The notes under the pieces are model-generated. The model did not search any database. It was not told where the DNA came from and saw only the letters and a list, made by a program, of their open reading frames with translations. A stretch of 44,064 nucleotides of DNA, taken from positions 1 to 44,064 of the forward strand of contig CAMNDM010000030.1 in the NCBI GenBank assembly GCA_946535435.1, given 5' to 3'. The position numbers and the translations under genes were made by a program. The stretch comes from Physcocola sp002396385. Lineage in GTDB: Bacteria; Bacteroidota; Bacteroidia; Bacteroidales; Paludibacteraceae. Below are positions 1 through 6,718 of the stretch, in pieces (position 1 is the stretch's first letter; each line of letters opens with the position of its first letter).

Positions 1-218
1 ATATTCATGCTTATTATTATATATAATGTGTATTTGAAATATCTTTTGAAATGACTGACAACCATATGGTTTTCTTCGCGGAAATCGCATTCATATATGG
101 AGGCAATGATCGTTCGGAGAAAGATGTGTTTGGTCCGGAGAAAAGTTCGAAGACAATCGCAAAAAGTTCGGAGACATCCATACAATAGAGAACAAGCGAA
201 AAACATATAATTTTACGA

Positions 219-263
219 TTTAAGTGTGATTTTTGCGAGAAAACTACAAAAATCGCACTTAAA
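219..263. repeat. Long inverted repeat (17-bp arms)
   Basis: The arms at 219-235 and 247-263 are complementary over 17 bp with one G-T-type mismatch and an 11-base loop. The left arm reads TTTAAGTGTGATTTTTG. No T-run follows on either strand, so it is not a classical terminator. The surrounding first 460 bases contain no credible gene and look like decayed intergenic DNA. Function is unknown; an RNA hairpin or a remnant of a mobile-element end are both possible. Confidence 0.5.
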
Positions 264-460
264 AATGGGGTGAATATCGATTTGGGGAATATACTGTTTG
301 TTTATCCAATGGATGTAAAGAGGTATGGCCTGGAATAAAAAAAGTGGCAATATTGGCAGATATTTAATGTAGGAGTGATATTACTTGTCAATACGAGTAA
401 TATCAGCAATGTGAGTAATAAACAGTAAAAATTGCTTAAAACGCAAAGAAAGGCGTATAG

Positions 461-820
461 GTCTTTGAAGACGACGCTGCAGCAATGAACTGGGGTAATA
501 CGTGGAGAATGCCTACAATTGAAGACCTGCTGGAATTGCTTGACGGTTGCATTTGGGAATGGACGGATAATTACGACAACAGTGGAGTGGCGGGACAGAT
601 AGGAACATCAAAAAACAATGGAAATACCATATTTTTGCCTGCCACAGGTTATAAAGACGCATCAAACAAAGTATATGACATAGAGGGACATTACTGGTTA
701 TCATCTTTAGATAATACATACTCAAATATATCTTGTAGTTTTAATTTCAACTCAAAAAAAGCAAATAAAAGTTACGAAAAACGATATTTAGGTCAAAATG
801 TACGTGCAGTTGTAAGATAG
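461..820 (+). pseudogene. Remnant of a Fib_succ_major-type (DUF1566-like) domain protein
   Basis: The open frame encodes about 119 residues after a stop codon at 458-460. It contains VFEDDAAAMNWG, then WRMPTIEDLLELLDGC, FLPATGYKD, YWLSS and a final LGQNVRAVVR. This WRMPT...LPA.GY...YW.S...VR pattern is the C-terminal half of the Fibrobacter-succinogenes-type paralogous domain common in secreted Bacteroidales proteins. The usual N-terminus (signal peptide and the part before DDAA) is missing, and the first in-frame ATG (485) lies inside the conserved region. I read this as a truncated, probably dead copy rather than a 111-residue gene. Confidence 0.6.
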
Positions 821-930
821 CTATTACGACAAAAACATGCGTGAACCAATGTGTCACTTATCGCTTTCTCTACTTTTGTTACATAATTACGATTGTTCTT
901 TACATATCACAATTCGGCCTGTTGTAGAAA

Positions 931-963
931 CAAATATACATCGTTTTTGACCTATAGGCCAAA
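931..963 (-). promoter_or_regulatory. Predicted Bacteroidota promoter with no obvious gene
   Basis: Read on the minus strand this is TTTG (960-963), a 21-bp spacer, then TATATTTG (931-938), a full match to the TTTG-N19-21-TAnnTTTG consensus. It points towards position 1, antisense to the Fib_succ remnant, and no minus-strand gene is seen downstream in the window. Confidence 0.4.
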
Positions 964-1059
964 TTTGGAATGAATAGCAACAACGATACAAGTACACAAA
1001 AACAGGCCACGGAACCGAATCAAGCTCCTCCATTGGAAAGCGGGAGGCATGGTGCTTTC

Positions 1060-2400
1060 TTATTTCCTCACTCCTGCCTTCCAAGTTTTTCCGAAGAATA
1101 TCTTTAAGATGTGGAGTTGGTTCCATGTCTGTGAGAATCTCAGGTATTCGTCGCGCTGTGTGGAGGAGTGGAGTAGATGTCCCTGCAAATCATAGGCCTC
1201 GAACCGCTGTATGTCGTCGCGCCACAACAGGTTGTTGTCAATTTCCCCGACACTGGTGCTTTGGGCTCTCATAAATTTTGAAACAAGTACCTTGGCAGGG
1301 AAACAGAAGGAAGGGTCCTTGCGTTCGTAGATGGATTGCCTCATGCTCTCTTCCGTTCGCTCAACCACTTGGTTGAAGAGCGTCTTCCCCTCGTATTGGA
1401 TGGTGACGGGTTGTGAGAGGTCCACCATATCATCGTCCAGCCAGACGATCACGCTGTCATAGTCCATCTTGTCAATGGTGATGGTGTTTCCGTCGATTCT
1501 CGCATCGAAGGTGTTACCTCGGGCGGGTATAACAGGATAGGGTAGTGAGACCCAATAGAAGGCATCCCGCAGGCATTCTTCCTGTGTCCAGACGACTTGT
1601 TTCGGGTGGGCATCGCGGGTGTAGCGTTGCATCCAGCTGATGGCAGCGGTGTCCATCTGGTCCATCCAGTGGCCTTTACCGGCGACGATGTGGGTTTCGT
1701 GGATGTATTTTCCTGGCACAGTCTGGCTGAGTTCATCCATTTCCTTTCCTCTCTTCTCCACCTCCTTGTTACGGTCGTAGGCGGCGTCGAGCGCACCCAC
1801 CCACATAGAAAAAGGAGTGTTAACCAGGTTGCGGAGTCCCACATCGCCCGGGTGACCGGCCATCATAGAGGCGGCAGCCCAATGGTCGGCAAGGCGTGGT
1901 GCCAACCGCCAGACGCCGTCCCCGCCGGCCGAATAGCCTAAAATGTAGACTTTATCGGGGTTGATGTTCTCTTTGACAATCATCATGGTGATCAAGTCCT
2001 GGAACAAGGAGTCGATAGGCGCTTTGAACCACATGTCCCAGTCGTCCCATGGAGCGCGTGGCGCCACATAGATGCCTTGCGGAGCGTAAAGGTATATCTG
2101 GTTTTCCCATTGTTGGTCGTTGGTTTCTTTGGGAGCATTCCCGCCACCGTGCATCGATATCCACAGACTGCGTCCTCCTGCCGGTTCGGCCCCTCTGATG
2201 ATGTAGGCCAAAGGCAGCGCCAATCCGTCGCGGCGCATAATATGCTCCTTATAGTCGGCATCGTACAGATTGGACATCTGCGATTTCCATTCAGCGATGA
2301 CCTGCTTTTTTACAGACTCGGCTTCCTGTTTGTCGAGTGATTGGGCGAATAGCGACCCGCCCATAAGGGAGAGAAGGACCAAAATAACGGGAGTTTTCAT
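1060..2400 (-). CDS. Secreted alpha/beta-hydrolase (esterase-like)
   Basis: A 446-residue protein beginning with a signal peptide (MKTPVILVLLSLMGGSLFAQ). The hydrolase core has an oxyanion-hole-like SMHGGGN at 82-88, the nucleophile elbow GYSAG with Ser157, a plausible acid at Asp205 (VGALDAAYD) and a plausible catalytic His244 (GKGHW). The fold resembles PHB-depolymerase/prolyl-oligopeptidase-type esterases; the substrate cannot be read from sequence. The C-terminal third (about 280-446) is a separate beta-rich domain without a recognised family. The gene is monocistronic with its own promoter 50 bp upstream. The last about 25 residues are unusually basic and aromatic, so a late frameshift is possible but not shown. 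Confidence 0.75.
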   Translation of the reverse strand: MKTPVILVLLSLMGGSLFAQSLDKQEAESVKKQVIAEWKSQMSNLYDADYKEHIMRRDGLALPLAYIIRGAEPAGGRSLWISMHGGGNAPKETNDQQWENQIYLYAPQGIYVAPRAPWDDWDMWFKAPIDSLFQDLITMMIVKENINPDKVYILGYSAGGDGVWRLAPRLADHWAAASMMAGHPGDVGLRNLVNTPFSMWVGALDAAYDRNKEVEKRGKEMDELSQTVPGKYIHETHIVAGKGHWMDQMDTAAISWMQRYTRDAHPKQVVWTQEECLRDAFYWVSLPYPVIPARGNTFDARIDGNTITIDKMDYDSVIVWLDDDMVDLSQPVTIQYEGKTLFNQVVERTEESMRQSIYERKDPSFCFPAKVLVSKFMRAQSTSVGEIDNNLLWRDDIQRFEAYDLQGHLLHSSTQRDEYLRFSQTWNQLHILKIFFGKTWKAGVRK

Positions 2401-2450
2401 GGATAAACGCTTTAAGATGATTTCTTATGAAGAAACGCGGTAATTAATTG

Positions 2451-2481
2451 CAAATGTAGCAAATAATTCAAAATATGCAAA
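2451..2481 (-). promoter_or_regulatory. Promoter of the secreted hydrolase gene
   Basis: On the minus strand: TTTG (2478-2481), exactly 19 bp, TACATTTG (2451-2458). This is a perfect Bacteroidota sigma-ABfr-type match. The predicted start of transcription near 2444 leaves a leader of about 45 bases before the ATG at 2400. Confidence 0.7.
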
Positions 2482-2546
2482 AGAGGGGGGGAGACATGGT
2501 CTTGTCTCTCCATTCAGTAAGTACGTTATCTTTTTGTTGTACGTCT

Positions 2547-2729
2547 TTATTCTGTTTTGTCGGAATCGTTCCAAACGATGTGTTCGCTGTATTCGCTGTT
2601 AAGTTCGGCAAGTTCCTTCTTGCCATCGACATAGTCGTCGTAAAACTCGTCATATTCGCCATCAAGAGCATCCTTCACAATTTGGATGCGCTCCAGCGGC
2701 GTGGTTTCTTTAATAAGTATCTTAGCCAT
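2547..2729 (-). CDS. Small acidic protein downstream of the PIN toxin
   Basis: A 60-residue acidic protein starting MAKILIKETTPLERIQIVKDAL and rich in Asp/Glu/Tyr in the middle (YDEFYDDYVDGKKELAEL). It lies 41 bases after the PIN toxin gene on the same strand and has no clear promoter of its own, so it is probably the third gene of the toxin-antitoxin operon. No domain is recognised. It could be an accessory of the module or simply a neighbouring conserved small protein. Confidence 0.55.
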   Translation of the reverse strand: MAKILIKETTPLERIQIVKDALDGEYDEFYDDYVDGKKELAELNSEYSEHIVWNDSDKTE

Positions 2730-2770
2730 AAAAAGATAAATACGTTGAATCTGCTTTTCTGTGAAGATCG

Positions 2771-3214
2771 TTATTTTTTCGTTACCTTATTGTTCGATGA
2801 ATGTCTTCCCTTTCCTAACAGTATATCCAACATTTCTGCAGGTGTTACCACTATTGGGGTAACTGGGAAATGTTTTAAATTACCAGTTACAAGGTAAGCA
2901 TCTTCATTGCTCAGAGCTATTTCGTAGAATATGCGGTCACTTTCATCAGGCAAGTATCCATCAAATGTTGTGCGTTCCGAGTTTATACCCTGATTTATAA
3001 TTCTATTCACGAGTGTTTCGCACAATTCGGGTAGAAAATGAAATTTTGGGCGAGAAAGTACTTCCTTATATTCACTTATTATATCATCAGAATATAAAGG
3101 TGTAATATCTCCCTCTAAGAAATGTTTTATCACCAGACTAATAGTCGAATCTGCGGATTTCGATAAAAGAGCAGAAACCAATACATTTGTATCAAAAACG
3201 GCATAAACCATCAC
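2771..3214 (-). CDS. PIN-domain toxin of a type II toxin-antitoxin pair
   Basis: A 147-residue PIN-domain protein. PIN proteins are Mg-dependent RNases that cleave cellular RNA when free of antitoxin. The first acidic residue lies in VFDTNVLVSALL (Asp8), and later acidic positions occur in SDDIISEYKEVL (about 60-70) and in the SNEDAYLVTGNLKHF segment (about 103-117), the typical order for the COG1569-like PIN family. Its ATG overlaps the stop codon of the upstream antitoxin by 4 bases (ATGA), implying translational coupling. Length is normal for the family and all expected acidic positions appear intact, so the toxin is probably functional. Confidence 0.85.
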   Translation of the reverse strand: MMVYAVFDTNVLVSALLSKSADSTISLVIKHFLEGDITPLYSDDIISEYKEVLSRPKFHFLPELCETLVNRIINQGINSERTTFDGYLPDESDRIFYEIALSNEDAYLVTGNLKHFPVTPIVVTPAEMLDILLGKGRHSSNNKVTKK

Positions 3215-3510
3215 TTCTTACCTTCCAATCTTTCTTTGCGAACAGAAGAAATTTCAGCATTGATTTCCTCTAACGAAAGTTCTTCACGATCAGCATTTGC
3301 CAGTCGATTCTCCTCAAATAGTTTCAAAAGGTGCTCAGCCTCTTTTCCCTTACTTTTTCCTATTGTGAATGGTATGCTCTTAGTCTCTGCCACTGCGCGC
3401 ATAAAGACATTCATTGCGGTATTAGCACTCATACCAAATTCTTCACAAAGTTTAACGAAAACTGCCTTTAATTCAGCATCTGTCCTTACGGTCATTGTTA
3501 CTTGTGCCAT
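3211..3510 (-). CDS. RelB/DinJ-family antitoxin
   Basis: A 99-residue protein whose N-terminus (VTMTVRTDAELKAVFVKLCEEFGMSANTAMNVFMRAVAE, residues 4-42) is a ribbon-helix-helix domain of the RelB/DinJ type. The charged C-terminal half (KLFEENRLANADREELSLEEI) is the usual toxin-binding tail. It is the first gene of the operon and overlaps the PIN toxin by 4 bases. RelB/DinJ antitoxins more often pair with RelE/YafQ toxins, so a PIN partner is a less usual combination. It probably represses its own promoter through the inverted repeat at 3540-3572. Confidence 0.85.
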   Translation of the reverse strand: MAQVTMTVRTDAELKAVFVKLCEEFGMSANTAMNVFMRAVAETKSIPFTIGKSKGKEAEHLLKLFEENRLANADREELSLEEINAEISSVRKERLEGKK

Positions 3511-3539
3511 AAAATAGTAAATATATATTGTTATATATG

Positions 3540-3605
3540 TTTAACATGAGTGCATAATGAACTCATGTTAAATACAAATGTATAGTATTTCTTCCGGTTT
3601 TCAAA
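3540..3605 (-). promoter_or_regulatory. Promoter and palindromic operator of the RelB-PIN operon
   Basis: On the minus strand: TTTG (3602-3605), 19 bp, TACATTTG (3575-3582), a perfect promoter. Immediately downstream, covering the predicted start of transcription, is a perfect 12-bp inverted repeat (TTTAACATGAGT at 3540-3551 and its complement at 3561-3572, 9-base spacer). Such a site fits a ribbon-helix-helix operator for autorepression by the antitoxin or toxin-antitoxin complex. The rest of the gap, 3606-3970, shows no gene. Confidence 0.7.
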
Positions 3606-3974
3606 AAATAAAGTTTTTAACTGATGATTGCGTCTTTCTAAAATATATATAAGTTTTTTGCTAGCAGACGCTATATGGCAGCAGATTATCGTATCTTGTG
3701 GGAAGTTAAGGCTTAAAGAATATAGTCAGTTTCAAATATGGAATTTTGTTTGATAATTGCGATTATGTTAAGTTGAATGTTTTGCGGATTGTGCTTTCTG
3801 GGCTAAGCTTGTAACCGTGAAAATTGTGTGATACCTGGAAATTTGAAGAATGAAGTAGAAAAAACGGGTCCGCAACAAACGAAAATTGCCAATAAATAGA
3901 GCAAGTCTGTCAAAAAGTGGGAAAAACTGTCAATATATGCCAAAAAACATATTTTTGCACTTGATTTCGAGAAA

Positions 3975-4009
3975 ATTGTGCGTTTTATAGCCAAAAAGTG
4001 TTAATTTTG
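3975..4009 (+). promoter_or_regulatory. Predicted promoter of the OmpA/TPR gene
   Basis: TAATTTTG at 4002-4009 matches the -7 element. A weak ATTG at 3975-3978 is the nearest -33 candidate, with a spacer of 23 bp, longer than ideal. The start of transcription would be near 4016, about 55 bases before the gene. Confidence 0.45.
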
Positions 4010-4071
4010 CATTCTGAAATGTGTTGGGGTCTTCTGTTCTTGCATGATAGGCCTTATAATAAATTATTGTG

Positions 4072-5736
4072 ATGAAAAAGTATTTTATCTTTTTAGTATG
4101 TGTGTTTGCAAGTATGTCCTCTTTTGCTAAGAGAGATTCAACTATGCACAAGAGTGAAACAGACGCGTTGAGTTACGGCATCTACGTATTCGCCAACCAG
4201 TCGTTCAACGAGAACCTTGATGGTGACATACACCATAAGTTCGGTTTGAATAAGAATTCGGTTGCGAGTGGTGCTTATTTAGGACTTGCCAAAGAATGGA
4301 ATCCGATATTCGGTTGGAGGGGCAATCTGGGTTACAACTACAACAAGAGCCGTTCGACTGCTGAGAACCACGACAAGAAGTGCTATTCGTTCAGCGACGT
4401 GGAAGGTTTTGGAGATTTAACCTTCGATGTTATCGACTTTATTTTCCGCGACCGCCATTTCACTGCGCTCGACCTCAAGTTGTTCGCCGGTATAGGTGCG
4501 TTGCAGACGTTCGGTTATACGCGTGACTCGCTTTCGTACATTACCGACTACAAGCGCCATGCGGGTCTCCACTTCGGTTTCCGTGGCGGCATAAACGCCA
4601 GCTGGAACATTACCCGCAACTTCCGACTGGCAGCCGAGGTCATCATGAACGGTATGGACGACGGCTTTAACGGTGTGTCGGGCAACTTCCCGCTCGACGG
4701 CCGTCTGAACCTGGGTGGAGGTTTAATCTACACCCCACATCCAAACCTGAAGAAGAAGAAGAAGTTCATCAACGATCCGCTGGAACCTCAGATGATGCTG
4801 TCGGAGCACTACAAGGTGAACGCAATTGTTAAATACGTGACCCCAGAGTCGGAAAAGATAAAGATGCGTAAAGTGTCGGGTAACGCCCAAATTGCCTACC
4901 ACCTTGCCAAGGCTGACTTAGACAAGAACTTTATGCAGAACCAGAAAGAGTTAGAGAAAATCAAGAACTCTATCGACGAGGTCGAGAGCGACAAGTCGCT
5001 TGAGGTAACCTCAATTCACCTGCATGGTTATTGTTCGCCTGAGGGTTCGTACGACTTCAACCGCAAATTGTCGCGTATGCGCGCCCTGACGGTGAAGGAA
5101 TATCTGGTAGATACCTACAAGTTTGAAGACCATCTCTTCAAAGTGGCTGCCACCCCTGAAAACTGGATCGGCTTGGCCAAGGCGATTGAAAAATCGAACA
5201 TTCCGAACAAGGAAGAGTTGAAAGAGATTGCCATGAACCAGTCGTATGCCGACGACGACCGCGAAAACCAGCTGATGTTAGCTGCCGGAGCGAACGCTAC
5301 CGTTCTGAAAAACGAGATTTATCCTAAGTTGCGCTATACGCTCTACATCATCAAGTTCAATGTGAAGAACTATGCGGTGAAAGAGGCGCGCAAGGTGATC
5401 AAGGAGAATCCGGACAAACTGAGTCTGCGTGAGATGTACGATGTCGCCTTCTCGTACTCGAAGAAGTCTGACGAGTTCTTGAGCGCATTGCAGACTGCGG
5501 TAAAACTCAATCCGAACGACCCTGTCGCCAACCTCAACCTGGCCAACGCATATATAGAGCGTAACAATCTGGAAGAGGCTAAGCGCTATCTCGACGCATC
5601 GGAAGGTCTTCCTGAAGCTATCCACGCGCGTGGTATAGTGGCAGCGCTTGAAGGTGACTACGATGCCGCCGAAGAATACTTGAAAGAGGCCGAATCGCTC
5701 GGTGTAAAGGAAAGTGCGCAAGTTCTGCCTTTCTAA
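4072..5736 (+). CDS. Outer-membrane protein with OmpA-like and TPR regions
   Basis: A 554-residue secreted protein; I prefer the ATG at 4072 over the GTG at 4069 because it begins the signal peptide MKKYFIFLVCVFASMSSFAK. Residues about 30-230 alternate aromatic and polar residues with many Gly (FGWRGNLGYNYNKS, LHFGFRGGINASW), as in an outer-membrane beta-barrel. Residues about 310-400 resemble an OmpA-type periplasmic domain (IHLHGYCSPEGSYDFN, LSRMRALTVKEYL). The C-terminus (about 460-555) is TPR-like (LNPNDPVANLNLANAYIERN). It probably anchors the outer membrane or assists assembly of a surface structure. A terminator follows directly. Confidence 0.7.
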   Translation: MKKYFIFLVCVFASMSSFAKRDSTMHKSETDALSYGIYVFANQSFNENLDGDIHHKFGLNKNSVASGAYLGLAKEWNPIFGWRGNLGYNYNKSRSTAENHDKKCYSFSDVEGFGDLTFDVIDFIFRDRHFTALDLKLFAGIGALQTFGYTRDSLSYITDYKRHAGLHFGFRGGINASWNITRNFRLAAEVIMNGMDDGFNGVSGNFPLDGRLNLGGGLIYTPHPNLKKKKKFINDPLEPQMMLSEHYKVNAIVKYVTPESEKIKMRKVSGNAQIAYHLAKADLDKNFMQNQKELEKIKNSIDEVESDKSLEVTSIHLHGYCSPEGSYDFNRKLSRMRALTVKEYLVDTYKFEDHLFKVAATPENWIGLAKAIEKSNIPNKEELKEIAMNQSYADDDRENQLMLAAGANATVLKNEIYPKLRYTLYIIKFNVKNYAVKEARKVIKENPDKLSLREMYDVAFSYSKKSDEFLSALQTAVKLNPNDPVANLNLANAYIERNNLEEAKRYLDASEGLPEAIHARGIVAALEGDYDAAEEYLKEAESLGVKESAQVLPF

Positions 5737-5764
5737 CGGAAACAACACTACCCTACTCAATAGA

Positions 5765-5798
5765 AAAGCCCTGGAATAAAGTCCGGGGCTTTCTTTTT
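5765..5798 (+). terminator. Rho-independent terminator of the OmpA/TPR gene
   Basis: Stem AAAGCCCTGG / CCGGGGCTTT with an 8-base loop, followed by TCTTTTT. Confidence 0.8.
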
Positions 5799-5863
5799 AG
5801 TGCGGCATATTACCAGTAGCTAGGAAAATAGCGACACCAGAAAAAAAAGTTTAAGTCAATACA

Positions 5864-5894
5864 ATTGTTGATGCCTCAATTTTTTATATCTTTG
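5864..5894 (+). promoter_or_regulatory. Promoter of the first marR-like gene
   Basis: ATTG (5864-5867), 19 bp, TATCTTTG (5887-5894). The start of transcription would be near 5901, giving a leader of only about 15 bases before the ATG at 5916. Confidence 0.6.
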
Positions 5895-5915
5895 CAATAC
5901 TAACACATCAGAAAT

Positions 5916-6395
5916 ATGATTCAAGACATTGAAAGTAAAATAGACGTAGAGATCGTCTATGCGCTGTTAAGCGGTAAAGTTACACAAGCCATCAATCGTA
6001 CGCTCCTATTCAAATTGAAAGAAGCGAATATAGATGTTACACCATCGCAAGTTGCTGTTTTGCTGACACTTTGGCATAAAGACGGAGTTACACAGAGAGA
6101 GATTGCCGACCGCACGGCAAAAGACAAGCCTAGTATAACCCGCATACTTGACGAACTTGAAAAAGCGGGACTGACCAAAAGAAAGAGCGACAAAACAGAT
6201 CGTCGCAGCAATAAGATATATCTTACGCCGAAAGCTGAGACCATCCGCGAAAAAGTGAAAGCGGCCACCATCGGGGCTCTTCAAGAAGGTTGGGCCGGTT
6301 TGAACGATAAAGATATCGCCAAGGTGCAACGCCTTATGAAAACCATCTTTATGAATTTGGGCGGTAACAAGGAATATGAGGTTGTAAAAGACTAA
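5916..6395 (+). CDS. MarR-family transcriptional regulator (copy 1)
   Basis: A 159-residue winged-helix regulator. The recognition region TPSQVAVLLTLWHKDGVTQREIADRTAKDKPSITRILDELEKAGL (about 41-86) and the wing with DRRSNKIYLT (about 95-104) are classic MarR features. It forms a single-gene unit between its own promoter and terminator. About 70% of aligned residues are identical to the second MarR protein (18187-18657), with both N-termini sharing DVEIVYALLSGKVT, so they are close paralogues. Ligand and targets are unknown. Confidence 0.9.
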   Translation: MIQDIESKIDVEIVYALLSGKVTQAINRTLLFKLKEANIDVTPSQVAVLLTLWHKDGVTQREIADRTAKDKPSITRILDELEKAGLTKRKSDKTDRRSNKIYLTPKAETIREKVKAATIGALQEGWAGLNDKDIAKVQRLMKTIFMNLGGNKEYEVVKD

Positions 6396-6409
6396 ACATT
6401 ATTATATAG

Positions 6410-6443
6410 AAGGTTTCAGGGGGAAAATCCTGGAACCTTTTTT
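6410..6443 (+). terminator. Rho-independent terminator of marR copy 1
   Basis: Stem AAGGTTTCAGG / CCTGGAACCTT (one G-T pair) with an 8-base loop, followed by TTTTTATT. Confidence 0.8.
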
Positions 6444-6620
6444 ATTGGGAAAGTCCTCTACCCCCAGCTTGGAACCGATTGGAAAGTATTTTTTTGAAAA
6501 ATTTTGCTGTTAGTTTGTCATATATAGATAATTTTCATAAATTTACAGCAGTTACACCGCAATCTAGTTTTCTAGTTTTCAGGTTGTTTATAATAGTAAT
6601 GTTGAAATAATCGTATGGTT

Positions 6621-6706
6621 CTTATTTAACAACACTGTCAAAAGGCAGTAAATGCCCCATCATAGTGTTGAAAAAAACACAGAATTCTTATTTAATAACA
6701 CTATCA
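6621..6706. repeat. Two 20-bp direct repeats upstream of the CE15-like gene
   Basis: CTTATTTAACAACACTGTCA (6621-6640) and CTTATTTAATAACACTATCA (6687-6706) match at 18 of 20 positions and start 66 bp apart. The second copy ends 12 bp before the ATG at 6719. They could be tandem regulator-binding sites or leader-RNA elements; nothing decides between these. Confidence 0.55.
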
Positions 6707-6718
6707 TTTAATTTTTTT

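Noticed and set aside
887..1126. A 79-codon minus-strand ORF next to the hydrolase gene
   Set aside because: It overlaps the 3' end of the signal-peptide-bearing hydrolase in another frame and has no recognisable features.
6665..6718. GTG start 18 codons upstream for the CE15-like gene
   Set aside because: It would bury the clear signal peptide that begins at 6719 and would read through the second direct repeat.
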